Assembly (NCBI GenBank): GCA_913019965.1
Contig: CAJVZR010000040.1
Span: 1 to 37,652, forward strand
DNA length: 37,652 bases
Source: an uncultured Oleispira sp.
Lineage (GTDB): Bacteria; Pseudomonadota; Gammaproteobacteria; Pseudomonadales; Oceanobacteraceae
Reading direction: 5' to 3'
In this document: one piece after another, positions 16,785-24,746 of the stretch
Position numbering within the stretch: the stretch's first letter is position 1
Layout of the letters: every line of letters starts with the position of its first letter
Position numbers and translations under genes: made by a program
Notes under the pieces: model-generated
What the model was told of the DNA's origin: nothing
Database searches by the model: none
What the model saw: only the letters and a program-made list of their open reading frames with translations

Positions 16785-17861
16785 TTATTCCGATCCTGAA
16801 ACGGATGCTTCGGCAAATGTTGCCATGCCATTATGCAAAGCACAGGCTTGGCGCAATAACGGTAATGCTGTTGCTGCGCCACTGCCCTCACCTAAGCGTA
16901 AACCTAAATTTAAAATTGGCTTAGCTTGCAAAGCTTGCAACATATATTTATGACCTTGCTCTTCAGATTGGTGGCTAAACAACAGCCAGTCTTGAACCTG
17001 CGGATTCATTTTACAGGCCGCTAAGGCCGCAGCCGTGGTAATAAAACCATCCACCAGCGCAGGAATACCCAGCTGTGCACAACGAATATAGGCACCCGCA
17101 ATGGCCGCAATTTCGAAGCCACCTAATTGCTGCAGAATCTCTTCACCCAATAAAGCGGAACGCTCAGAGTCTGAAGTTCCCAAACGTGCTAAGCCTTGCT
17201 GAATAACCTGAACTTTATTTCCCCAAGCGGCATCATCGATTCCTGTGCCACGCCCAGTCATTTCTTCAGCTGAATGAGATAAATAAGCACAACCTAATGC
17301 CGCCGCTGGGGTGGTATTACCAATTCCCATCTCACCCGCAATAAACAGATCAGCTCCGTCTTTTTTACCCTGCTCAACCACTTGCTGGCCAATAATCAGC
17401 GCTTGCTCTAACTGCTCTGCAGTCATCGCACTTTGCTGACTTAAATCTGCCGTGCCTGCTGCGATCGGTTTATTAATTAACGCCGAATAATCGTCGGCAA
17501 AATCAATTTCAAAAGCGGTTCCGCAATTTACAACTTTTAGGTCCGCTTGATTCACTTGAGCCAAAACCGAAATTGCCGCGCCTCCGTTAACGAAATTACG
17601 GATCATCTCAACCGTGACCGCTTGTGGAAAAGCCGATACTCCCTGAGCAACCACACCATGATCGGCAGCAAAAATCGTAATCAATGGCTGCTTTATCTCC
17701 GGTCGATTATCGCCGTATAAACCCGCCAATGTGATCGCAAGATCTTCTAACTGCCCTAGCGATCCCGGCGGTTTCGTTAATAGACCTTGTCGTTCTAATG
17801 CTTCGGTTTTGAACTTTTCATTGATTGCGAGGCAATCGTTTTTCCACCAAACTTGTTTCAT
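16785..17861 (-). CDS. cobT: Nicotinate-nucleotide:dimethylbenzimidazole phosphoribosyltransferase
   Basis: It activates the lower ligand base by forming alpha-ribazole-5'-phosphate from nicotinate mononucleotide. Family signatures are LTKPPGSLGQLEDLAITLAG near the N-terminus, FAADHGVVAQGVSAFPQAVT, GEMGIGNTTPAAAL, GRGTGIDD, and LRLGEGSGAATALPLL with the catalytic Glu near 321. I chose the ATG at 17861 (358 residues); a TTG four codons earlier is open but has no advantage. It starts about 15 bases after the cobU stop and ends 2 bases before the phosphatase gene. Which base is used in vivo cannot be read from the sequence, and no bluB is present here. Confidence 0.95.
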   Translation of the reverse strand: MKQVWWKNDCLAINEKFKTEALERQGLLTKPPGSLGQLEDLAITLAGLYGDNRPEIKQPLITIFAADHGVVAQGVSAFPQAVTVEMIRNFVNGGAAISVLAQVNQADLKVVNCGTAFEIDFADDYSALINKPIAAGTADLSQQSAMTAEQLEQALIIGQQVVEQGKKDGADLFIAGEMGIGNTTPAAALGCAYLSHSAEEMTGRGTGIDDAAWGNKVQVIQQGLARLGTSDSERSALLGEEILQQLGGFEIAAIAGAYIRCAQLGIPALVDGFITTAAALAACKMNPQVQDWLLFSHQSEEQGHKYMLQALQAKPILNLGLRLGEGSGAATALPLLRQACALHNGMATFAEASVSGSE

Positions 17862-17876
17862 CGTTAAACTCAATCT

Positions 17877-18425
17877 TTAATTTTTAAGCTGCAGTGGCAA
17901 GCCTGCCACTACTAAGGTAACTGTCTGAGCGATACGAGCAATATCCTGATGTAGCCAACCCGCTTCATCAACAAAACGCCGACTCAACTCTCCCATAGGC
18001 ACGATTCCTTGGCCCACTTCATTACTGACTAAAATTACTTGCCCCGGCAATCTTGCCAAGATTTCTAATAAATCTTTTTTATAAATTTCAAACGATTTTA
18101 CCCCTTGCGGATCAGCCTGCTGTTGATCTTGCTCAGCCATTAACACATTGCTTAACCAAAGCGTTAAGCAATCAACCAAGATGCAATTATCAACCCGACT
18201 ATATTGCTGCAATACTTGCGCAAGCTGCAGCGGCTCTTCCACCGTTAGCCAGTGACTAGGACGATCATTAATATGACGGTCGATACGCTGCTGCATCTCA
18301 TCATCGTAAATGGTCGCTGTGGCAATGTAGACCACATCAAGACCACTTTCTTTCGCCGCTTGCTCGGCAAATCGGCTCTTACCCGATCGGGCTCCGCCCA
18401 ATACTAATTGTATGTTATTGCCCAT
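17877..18425 (-). CDS. cobU: Adenosylcobinamide kinase / guanylyltransferase
   Basis: This bifunctional enzyme phosphorylates adenosylcobinamide and then adds GMP, giving adenosylcobinamide-GDP for CobS. With the ATG at 18425 the protein has 182 residues, as in Salmonella CobU (about 180). The P-loop GGARSGKS is at 10-17. YIATATIYDDEMQQRIDRH, WLTVEEP, DCLTLWLSNVL and VSNEVGQGIVPMGELSRRFVDEAGWLHQ complete the family pattern. The upstream ATG at 18458 has no ribosome site, whereas GGAAAGCGAG precedes 18425. It is first in cobU-cobT-cobC-cobS, divergent from the PilZ gene. Called cobP in Pseudomonas. I see no cobalamin riboswitch ahead of it. Confidence 0.94.
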   Translation of the reverse strand: MGNNIQLVLGGARSGKSRFAEQAAKESGLDVVYIATATIYDDEMQQRIDRHINDRPSHWLTVEEPLQLAQVLQQYSRVDNCILVDCLTLWLSNVLMAEQDQQQADPQGVKSFEIYKKDLLEILARLPGQVILVSNEVGQGIVPMGELSRRFVDEAGWLHQDIARIAQTVTLVVAGLPLQLKN

Positions 18426-18484
18426 GCTCGCTTTCCATGAATACAGACCCGAAGACATTTAATAACACTTCGCTTTTTTAGGTC

Positions 18485-18490
18485 TATAAT
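18485..18490 (+). promoter_or_regulatory. Possible -10 element for the PilZ gene
   Basis: TATAAT lies 34 bases before the ATG at 18524 in the 98-base divergent gap with cobU. No good -35 is visible at 16-18 bases, so the promoter call is tentative. The surrounding AT-rich stretch may also hold the cobU promoter on the other strand. Confidence 0.35.
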
Positions 18491-18523
18491 TTAGATAATA
18501 AGAATTCGAGCCAGTATACCGCT

Positions 18524-18865
18524 ATGAGCAAAGAAAATCGCATGCATGCCCGCCAAATATTAGATGGCACCGTGAGCTTATTTCAACATGACTCGAAAGA
18601 ATACGTCGGTTTGATGGTCGACTTTTCTGCCACAGGGATCATGCTGTCTTCTTATACTCCCCTAGAAATTGGAACGGTCATTGAGTTCGACATGGTCGAC
18701 ATCCCACCCAATATAGACAGTCGCCGTACAGGTCAAGTGAAAGCCGAAGTCATGTGGACTGACCGAATAACCCCGAGTATGTACGGCAATGGCTGTAAGG
18801 TGATTGAACTTAGCGATCGCGCAAAATTAATGTTAGCCTCTTATCATCCGGAGCATTCTGCTTAA
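18524..18865 (+). CDS. Small PilZ-domain protein, probable c-di-GMP receptor
   Basis: This 113-residue cytosolic protein consists of a single PilZ domain. Both c-di-GMP-binding motifs are present: RMHAR (RxxxR, residues 6-10) and VDFSATGIML (DxSxxG, about 33-42). The type IV pilus protein PilZ itself usually lacks these motifs, so this is more likely a binding-competent receptor than the pilus-assembly PilZ. It stands alone between the cobalamin genes and a sugar kinase, which gives no hint of its target. A TATAAT lies upstream at 18485. Confidence 0.8.
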   Translation: MSKENRMHARQILDGTVSLFQHDSKEYVGLMVDFSATGIMLSSYTPLEIGTVIEFDMVDIPPNIDSRRTGQVKAEVMWTDRITPSMYGNGCKVIELSDRAKLMLASYHPEHSA

Positions 18866-18893
18866 TATTGGCTAACTGTTAAATGATTTTCCT

Positions 18894-19832
18894 ATGCAAA
18901 AGCTATCTGTAGGCCTTGATTTAGGCGGCACTAAAATCGAAATCATCGTGCTTTCGGCAGAAAATGAAGTGCTCTTACGCAAACGTATTGCTACCCCTAT
19001 CGCTCAAGATCACCAGACACCACTTCATCAATACCAAGCCATTGTTCAGGCGATCAAAACACTGATTCAAGCCAGTGAATTACAATTACAGCGTAAATTC
19101 CTGCAAGTCGGCATTGGTATTCCTGGGGCAATCAGCCCAGCCACAGGCCTAGTAAAGAATGCAAATACAACCTGCTTAATTGGCCAAAACTTTCAGCAAG
19201 ACTTAGAACAAGCACTCGATTGTGGGGTAAAGATCGCCAACGATGCCGATTGCTTCGTACTATCTGAAGCGCTAGATGGTGCAGCTAAAGGCGCTCAATC
19301 GGTATTTGGCGTTATTATTGGTACAGGCTGTGGTGGCGGCTTGGTTATCAATCAACAGCTAGTATCCGGGCCTAATGCCATTTGTGGTGAATGGGGACAC
19401 AATCCATTACCTTGGCCGCAAGCAGATGAAACCTTATTGCCTTGCTATTGTGGAAAACAGGGCTGCATTGAGACTTTTTTATCAGGCCCTGGGTTTGAAA
19501 AACAGGCGGCGCGTCACTCTTCAGTAACTAAAAATGATGATAACTTATTTAGCTCAAAAGAATGGCATCAAGCTTTATTAGCCGGTGATAAGAACGCACT
19601 GGCAGTATTTGATAATTACGCGCGACAGCTAGCCAAGTCTCTAGCGACAGTAATCAATATGACTGACCCTGAAGTGATTGTCTTAGGTGGCGGCATGTCG
19701 AACATCGACTTTCTCTATCAACGCGTGCCAGAATTTTTGCCCGAGTATGTTTTCTCAGATCAGGTTTTCACCCGGCTTGTGAAAGCCGAGTTCGGTGATT
19801 CCAGTGGTGTCCGTGGTGCCGCTTTTTTATAA
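18894..19832 (+). CDS. mak: ROK-family sugar kinase, probable fructokinase Mak
   Basis: The family phosphorylates free hexoses using ATP. The 312-residue product opens with the phosphate-binding loop VGLDLGGTKIEIIVL and has GIGIPGAISPATGLVKNANTT, NDADCFVLSEALDGAAKGAQ, GVIIGTGCGGG, GEWGHNPLPWP and the zinc motif CYCGKQGCIETFLSGPGFE. The end, IVLGGGMSNIDFLYQ through FGDSSGVRGAAFL, closely follows what I recall of E. coli Mak (302 residues), including the PLPWP context, so fructose is the best-supported substrate. Glucose or N-acetylglucosamine remain possible. No transport or sugar operon adjoins. The ribosome site is weak. Confidence 0.82.
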   Translation: MQKLSVGLDLGGTKIEIIVLSAENEVLLRKRIATPIAQDHQTPLHQYQAIVQAIKTLIQASELQLQRKFLQVGIGIPGAISPATGLVKNANTTCLIGQNFQQDLEQALDCGVKIANDADCFVLSEALDGAAKGAQSVFGVIIGTGCGGGLVINQQLVSGPNAICGEWGHNPLPWPQADETLLPCYCGKQGCIETFLSGPGFEKQAARHSSVTKNDDNLFSSKEWHQALLAGDKNALAVFDNYARQLAKSLATVINMTDPEVIVLGGGMSNIDFLYQRVPEFLPEYVFSDQVFTRLVKAEFGDSSGVRGAAFL

Positions 19833-19854
19833 GCGAAAGCTCGAATTAGGCTAG

Positions 19855-19888
19855 AACTGGTATTAGTTTAAAACTGGAATTAGTTTAA
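19855..19888. repeat. Two-copy 17-base tandem repeat between mak and ampE
   Basis: AACTGGTATTAGTTTAA (19855-19871) is followed directly by AACTGGAATTAGTTTAA (19872-19888), with one difference. The second copy runs into the last codon of ampE. It lies between convergent genes and is probably a small local duplication with no clear role. Confidence 0.75.
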
Positions 19889-20772
19889 AACAGGGTTCCA
19901 CCCACAATAGTAATTAGAGCAATAATCACTAGCCAAACAACCGCACTGCGACCGTGCAACTTTTGCAATTCCAACATCTGATCACAAGCAACCTTAGTAT
20001 CGGATTCCGCGTTAACCATAGAGTCCATGCACTTTTCACTACCTTGGTGAGATAACGACGCCAGCGCTACTTTATACAGAACGACGTCTGCGGGAATACG
20101 ACCTTTCCATAAGGTTTGCTGCCAGATGGTAACTGCTTGAACAAAATTGCCTGCCAGAGCAAAGGTTAATCCTAATAACCGCGCAGGTATCCAAGATAAC
20201 CAATGCAGCGGGCGCCACGCTTTTTCTTCACAATGAACTAGCTGAGAATACTGCAAACTGAACCAAGCCAAGAGCACCCCTGGCACTCCCAATACTAAAA
20301 ACCAGAACAACATGAGGAAAAAGAATTCAAACCAACGATGCAAAATAGTATGGCAAACCTGATCGTGCATTTTTGCTAACTTATCACTGAGCTCTATCTC
20401 TGGAATGGATAGATACTGATCCGCACAGCGATAGGCCCCTTGAATGTCACCATTCGCAAGATCCGTACGATATTGCTCCACATGACGATCAAAATCGGCG
20501 TGACTTAATACGTAGAGAAGCAATGCAATTTCCAGCACGATGGCGGGTAAGCCCCAAAACTGATCTTCAATAATCACAAAAGAGCCGCCAATCACAATGC
20601 TGGGTAAGAAAACCACCAGTATATAGCGCCCAGTACGGCCTAATTTCATGAACCAAGAACGGCCTTGAAATAATTTAAACCACTTAGCGAAACTGCGGCT
20701 CGTGGTCGTGCTGCGATTAATAGCCCGATATCGTTGCAGCATAAGGGTAAAAAATAAGATGAGAAACTTCAT
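19885..20772 (-). CDS. ampE: AmpE-like inner-membrane protein
   Basis: AmpE is an inner-membrane protein encoded beside ampD in many gammaproteobacteria; its biochemical role is not settled. The 295-residue product has hydrophobic segments near 50-70, 73-90, 150-180 and at the C-terminus. The family-like ends are a membrane N-terminus and a final VIIALITIVGGTLF. SWIPARLLGLTFALAGNFVQA in the second half resembles the WVPVRLAGVVYALIG stretch of E. coli AmpE, also shared with the CbiB superfamily. It lies 64 bases after ampD, same strand. Divergence from E. coli AmpE is large, so the call combines partial similarity with location. Confidence 0.8.
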   Translation of the reverse strand: MKFLILFFTLMLQRYRAINRSTTTSRSFAKWFKLFQGRSWFMKLGRTGRYILVVFLPSIVIGGSFVIIEDQFWGLPAIVLEIALLLYVLSHADFDRHVEQYRTDLANGDIQGAYRCADQYLSIPEIELSDKLAKMHDQVCHTILHRWFEFFFLMLFWFLVLGVPGVLLAWFSLQYSQLVHCEEKAWRPLHWLSWIPARLLGLTFALAGNFVQAVTIWQQTLWKGRIPADVVLYKVALASLSHQGSEKCMDSMVNAESDTKVACDQMLELQKLHGRSAVVWLVIIALITIVGGTLF

Positions 20773-20836
20773 GTCTTAATCCACTAAGAATTTGGTATGA
20801 ATCTTTGAGTAATGCGCTTAGTTAACTAATAAAAGC

Positions 20837-21403
20837 TTAGCACTTCAAGCCGGAAAATAACCTTGCCCAATTAAAAGCGCGACCTGGATCAGTTTTACGC
20901 CGTGGCGAGATAAATTCATGCCCAGTTATGCGACTCGTCGTGATCTCAGGATAAGCCAGCATAATGGCTAATGTTGCTTGCTTTAATGCCTCATATTGCT
21001 CATCACTATAAGCCTCATCATCACAACCTTCCATTTCAATACCAATCGAAAAGTCATTACAGTTATCTCGCCCGCCATACTGCGATAAACCCGCATGCCA
21101 AGCACGTTGATTAAAAGGAACAAACTGAATAACACTGCCGTCACGGCGAATAAACAAATGGCTTGAAACTTCAATAGAAGAAATTTCAGCAAAATAAGGA
21201 TGCGCTTTAGGATCTAAGCGATTACAGAAAAAGTCTTCGACATAAGGCCCGCCGTATTGCTTGGGAGGCAAGCTAATATTGTGAACCACCAATAATGAAA
21301 TTTCTTCAGCTGGACGCTGATTAACATTAGGCGACAGGCATTTTTGTGCAATATTCAACCAATGGTCTTGCACAAACACAGTCGCAACGACATTTCGCCT
21401 CAC
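20837..21403 (-). CDS. ampD: 1,6-anhydro-N-acetylmuramyl-L-alanine amidase AmpD
   Basis: This cytosolic zinc amidase cleaves the peptide from anhydromuropeptides during cell-wall recycling and so limits AmpR-driven beta-lactamase induction where ampC/ampR exist. The 188 residues match E. coli AmpD (about 183). Zinc ligands are visible as His41 (VVHNISLPP), the His in ITGHEFISP (near 160) and the Asp in KTDPGRAFNW (near 170). SSHLFIRRDGSVIQFVPFNQRAWHAG and IGIEMEG are also typical. The start is GTG at 21403, preceded by AAGG. It is divergent from the symporter gene and followed by ampE. Confidence 0.94.
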   Translation of the reverse strand: MRRNVVATVFVQDHWLNIAQKCLSPNVNQRPAEEISLLVVHNISLPPKQYGGPYVEDFFCNRLDPKAHPYFAEISSIEVSSHLFIRRDGSVIQFVPFNQRAWHAGLSQYGGRDNCNDFSIGIEMEGCDDEAYSDEQYEALKQATLAIMLAYPEITTSRITGHEFISPRRKTDPGRAFNWARLFSGLKC

Positions 21404-21439
21404 AATTCAGCCTTATTTTTCAGATTTGAGGCATTGATT

Positions 21440-21467
21440 TTGACTCATACAATCAGCCGAGTATAGT
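21440..21467 (+). promoter_or_regulatory. Sigma-70 promoter of the alanine symporter gene
   Basis: TTGACT (21440-21445) and TATAGT (21462-21467) are separated by 16 bases. Both match the consensus at five of six positions. A start near 21474 would give a leader of about 30 bases containing the ribosome site AAAGGA before the ATG at 21504. Confidence 0.7.
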
Positions 21468-21503
21468 GGCACCATTCAATAAATATCTATAAAGGAAGAC
21501 ACC

Positions 21504-22859
21504 ATGGTCGAGATTATCAATACCATTAATGGCTGGGCCTGGGGTGCCCCCATGTTATTGCTCATCGCAATTACCGGTATCTTCCTAACTCTGGGTTTAA
21601 AAGCCTATCCCATTTTAAACATCAAAAAAGGCTTCTCTTTATTATGGGCCGGCCGTGATGCCAAAGGCGAAGGGGATATTTCTGGTTTTAATGCCTTAAT
21701 GACATCACTTTCAGCCACCATTGGTACCGGTAATATCGCTGGGGTAGCCACGGCTATCGCCATGGGTGGACCCGGTGCACTTTTCTGGATGTGGATCATA
21801 GCCCTGATTGGTATGGCGACTAAATACGCCGAAGCCGTACTCGCGGTTCATTATCGCGAAAAAGATGAAAACGGTAATTTTGTCGGTGGCCCAATGTACT
21901 ACATCAAAAATGGCCTTGGAGATAACTGGAAGTGGATGGCGGTTGCGTTCGCTTTCTTTGGTATGATCGCAGGCTTTGGTATTGGTAACGGCGTGCAAGC
22001 CAATTCCGTCGCCGATGTTATGCACAACTCTTTTAAAGTGCCGGAATTAGCTACCGGCATTATCATGGCCATATTAGCCGCCTTGGTTTTATTAGGGGGT
22101 ATCAAACGCATCGCTACCGTTGCAGGTAAGCTGGTTCCTTTTATGGCCATTGCTTATGTTATCGGCGGCCTAATTCTATTAGTTATCTATTTTGATCGTA
22201 TTCCTGAAGCCTTCTCCACCATTATTACTTACGCCTTCACCCCTATTTCAGCGGTCGGCGGTTTTGCCGGTGCGAGCGTTTGGATGGCCATTCGCTTTGG
22301 TATTGCCCGCGGTGTATTTTCGAACGAAGCCGGTCTAGGTAGCGCACCGATTGCCCACGCTGCAGCGCAAACCAATAACCCAGTACAGCAAGGCACCATC
22401 GCCATGCTAGGTACCTTCATTGATACTTTAGTGATCTGTACCATTACCGGTTTAGTGATCGTCGCTTCGGGCGCTTGGCAAGTCATCGACCCTGAAACAG
22501 GCAAAGCGTTAACCGGGGCAACGTTAACTTCCGCCGCCTTTAGCCAAGGTCTACCTTCAATTGGTGAATACATAGTAACATTTGGCTTAATCGTTTTTGC
22601 CTTCACAACCTTATTAGGCTGGTCTTTTTACGGTGAAAAGTGCGCTGAATACTTGTTCGGTGTAAAATCGATTATTATTTTCCGCATTGTGTGGGTATTA
22701 GCCATTCCTGTCGGCGCGACCTTCCAGCTGGATTTAGCTTGGTTAGTGGCCGATACCTTGAATGCATTGATGGCAATTCCTAACTTAATCGCCTTGTTAT
22801 TGCTGAGCCCTGTGGTATTTAAGCTGACAAAAGCGGCGCAAAACAAAATTAATGAGTAG
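21504..22859 (+). CDS. Alanine/glycine:cation symporter, AGCS family
   Basis: This 451-residue inner-membrane transporter imports alanine or glycine with Na+ (or H+). The family signature is GFNALMTSLSATIGTGNIAGVATAI near 50-75, followed by GGPGALFWMWIIALIGMATKYAEAVLAVHYRE and GGPMYYI. RGVFSNEAGLGSAPIAHAAA lies near 275-290. Around ten hydrophobic helices are apparent, ending in LIALLLLSPVVFKLTKAA. The strong Shine-Dalgarno AAGGA and the sigma-70 promoter upstream suggest constitutive expression. Named agcS, alsT or dagA in different species; substrate choice is by family only. It precedes nadC by 63 bases. Confidence 0.92.
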   Translation: MVEIINTINGWAWGAPMLLLIAITGIFLTLGLKAYPILNIKKGFSLLWAGRDAKGEGDISGFNALMTSLSATIGTGNIAGVATAIAMGGPGALFWMWIIALIGMATKYAEAVLAVHYREKDENGNFVGGPMYYIKNGLGDNWKWMAVAFAFFGMIAGFGIGNGVQANSVADVMHNSFKVPELATGIIMAILAALVLLGGIKRIATVAGKLVPFMAIAYVIGGLILLVIYFDRIPEAFSTIITYAFTPISAVGGFAGASVWMAIRFGIARGVFSNEAGLGSAPIAHAAAQTNNPVQQGTIAMLGTFIDTLVICTITGLVIVASGAWQVIDPETGKALTGATLTSAAFSQGLPSIGEYIVTFGLIVFAFTTLLGWSFYGEKCAEYLFGVKSIIIFRIVWVLAIPVGATFQLDLAWLVADTLNALMAIPNLIALLLLSPVVFKLTKAAQNKINE

Positions 22860-22922
22860 CTTCTAGTTCTAGATACTTGAAAGCAACTCCCTAAAATCAG
22901 ATTGAAATAGAGACAGTAGAAA

Positions 22923-23801
22923 ATGGCGCTTGATTTAACACCTTATAAAGACGACATCCGCAATACCGTTAAACAAGCGTTATTAGAAGACATAGGCCTA
23001 GACCTTCTCAATGGCGATATCACTGCTCAGCTAATTCCTGCTGAAAACCAAGCTAAGGCCCGCATTATCAGTCGTGACCGCGCAATTATTGCCGGCTCTG
23101 CTTGGGTCAACGAAGTCTTTAAACAACTAGACCCAAGCGTTTCAGTTGATTGGAAAGTCAGCGATGGCCAATGGGTGCGCCCAAACCAAGTATTATTTGA
23201 ACTCACCGGCTCTGCTCGCTCACTATTAACCGGTGAACGCGCTGCTCTTAACTTCTTACAAAGCCTGTCTGGCACAGCTACTTTATGCCAATACTATGCT
23301 CAAATGGTCGAAGGCACAGGGGTTAAGCTATTAGATACCCGCAAAACCCTACCGGGTTTACGAGTAGGTCAGAAATACGCGGTTAGTATCGGTGGTTGTT
23401 ATAACCATCGTATTGGCTTGTACGATGCCTTCTTGATTAAAGAAAACCATATTCACGCTTGTGGCAGTATTGAAAAAGCCGTTGAAAAAGCGCACCAGAT
23501 AGCACCAGGGAAAAAAGTTGAAGTTGAAGTCGAATCTTTAGCGGAACTGACCACTGCTTTAAAAGCTGGAGCTGACATTATTATGCTGGATAACTTTAGC
23601 CCTGCCTTGATGGTTGAAGCTGTTGAGTTAAATAAGACGTTCACGAATGCGCAGAATAATGAAAGAGCCAAACTAGAAGCCTCTGGTGGTATTACTACCA
23701 AAACTTTGCGCGCTTATGCGGAGACTGGGGTGGATTATATTTCCATAGGTGCTTTGACCAAGGATTGTACTGCGGTTGACTTGTCAATGCGCTTAATTTA
23801 A
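22923..23801 (+). CDS. nadC: Nicotinate-nucleotide pyrophosphorylase (quinolinate phosphoribosyltransferase)
   Basis: It converts quinolinate and PRPP to nicotinate mononucleotide in de novo NAD synthesis. The product is also the phosphoribosyl donor for CobT, although the two genes are not in one operon. The 292-residue length is usual. Motifs include [20 protein letters not shown] near the N-terminus, [76 protein letters not shown] and the C-terminal [29 protein letters not shown]. Its position beside the pilA-pilB-pilC-pilD genes and near ampD matches the pseudomonad order. Confidence 0.97.
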   Translation: MALDLTPYKDDIRNTVKQALLEDIGLDLLNGDITAQLIPAENQAKARIISRDRAIIAGSAWVNEVFKQLDPSVSVDWKVSDGQWVRPNQVLFELTGSARSLLTGERAALNFLQSLSGTATLCQYYAQMVEGTGVKLLDTRKTLPGLRVGQKYAVSIGGCYNHRIGLYDAFLIKENHIHACGSIEKAVEKAHQIAPGKKVEVEVESLAELTTALKAGADIIMLDNFSPALMVEAVELNKTFTNAQNNERAKLEASGGITTKTLRAYAETGVDYISIGALTKDCTAVDLSMRLI

Positions 23802-23854
23802 ATCGTTAAAACATTTAAAACTTCTCTCTAACTAAAAAATAAGTAGTTAAAAAT

Positions 23855-24484
23855 ATGTTATTGAAAAAAGAAATAACCGAATATAACCGCTACCAAGCCT
23901 TTGCAGTTCACATGGCCATCAGCCTAGCTTTATTTCTTATTCTACTGGTCTGTATTACTCAGTACTGGTATCCAGGAATTTTATTCGATACCGGAAATGG
24001 CTGGAGAGCTATCGGCATCATTATAGGCATTGATTTGGTTTTAGGGCCACTTTTAACCTTGATCGTTTTTAACCCTAAGAAAAGCAGTTTGAAGTTTGAT
24101 TTATTTGTGATTGCTTTAGTACAAACGGCTGCTTTGATTTATGGCAGCTGGACAATTCATCAGACTAGGCCCGTTGCATTGGCTTTTATTAATACTAGTT
24201 TTATGACTATTTTCGCAACCAGTGATATGGCAGATAAGGTAATAGAACGCACTCACCATTTAAAAACCAACGAATTATATTACCAATTCGATGAAACCAA
24301 GCAAGAAGGCTCATTAAACCCTACGAAGTTTGCAGCATATGAAGAGTTCTCTGACATTGTTAATGAAATGATAACTCCATATAGAACTAATGATTTAATT
24401 CAGCTAAATCCACTATTATCTTCAAATCAGTTCATTCAAATCAATGAAGCTGATGGCTCAATTATTGGTTTCTTTAAAAAATAA
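23855..24484 (+). CDS. Type IV pilin accessory protein, TfpX/TfpZ family
   Basis: TfpX/TfpZ proteins are small inner-membrane proteins encoded next to particular pilin genes and needed for normal assembly of their cognate pilin. The 209 residues carry hydrophobic helices at about 20-45, 50-68 and 85-105, with the family-like GIDLVLGPLLTLIVFNPKKSSLKFDLFVIALVQTAALIYG and a following TRPVALAF. The remaining half is a soluble domain, as in the family. It sits between nadC and pilA, whereas in Pseudomonas it usually follows pilA. The gap upstream is only 53 bases; an inverted repeat follows its stop. Recognition is from the conserved core; the partner is inferred from adjacency. Confidence 0.8.
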   Translation: MLLKKEITEYNRYQAFAVHMAISLALFLILLVCITQYWYPGILFDTGNGWRAIGIIIGIDLVLGPLLTLIVFNPKKSSLKFDLFVIALVQTAALIYGSWTIHQTRPVALAFINTSFMTIFATSDMADKVIERTHHLKTNELYYQFDETKQEGSLNPTKFAAYEEFSDIVNEMITPYRTNDLIQLNPLLSSNQFIQINEADGSIIGFFKK

Positions 24485-24497
24485 TCCATTTAATGGC

Positions 24498-24524
24498 ACC
24501 AACTGACATTTTTTGTCAGTTGGT
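24498..24524 (+). promoter_or_regulatory. Perfect 11-base inverted repeat between the pilin accessory gene and pilA
   Basis: ACCAACTGACA (24498-24508) and TGTCAGTTGGT (24514-24524) flank TTTTT. It is 14 bases after the accessory-gene stop, so it could be a terminator, but no U-run follows. The TGTCA half-sites also resemble the TGTC cores reported for PilR sites upstream of Pseudomonas pilA. The centre is about 175 bases before the predicted pilA start, compatible with an enhancer site. I cannot decide between the two. Confidence 0.5.
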
Positions 24525-24657
24525 TCACAATATTCATTAAAACTTTAAATCCTTTCAAAAAACCCTACCTACAGAACTAGACGCTGCCCTCGCCGCAAGT
24601 TATGCTCTGCCGTACTTTCGCTAGTTATTGAAATCATTTTTCTGAATAATCGAAAAG

Positions 24658-24673
24658 TGGCACAGTCACTGCA
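24658..24673 (+). promoter_or_regulatory. Sigma-54 (RpoN) promoter of pilA
   Basis: TGGCACAGTCACTGCA has the invariant GG and GC exactly ten bases apart, and the -24 half TGGCAC is a full consensus match. The expected start is near 24684, giving a leader of about 63 bases before the pilA ATG. Pseudomonas pilA is transcribed by RpoN with PilS-PilR, so the same control is inferred here. The pilS/pilR genes are not in the window. Confidence 0.8.
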
Positions 24674-24746
24674 AGTCATGAAATACGAATAATAAGAGCC
24701 TTCATTTGAAAGCTCATTCCTATAAAAGAAACATTTGGAGCAGTCC

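Noticed and set aside
18426-18523. Cobalamin riboswitch ahead of cobU
   Set aside because: The gap is too short for the element, and no B12 box is visible on the minus strand.
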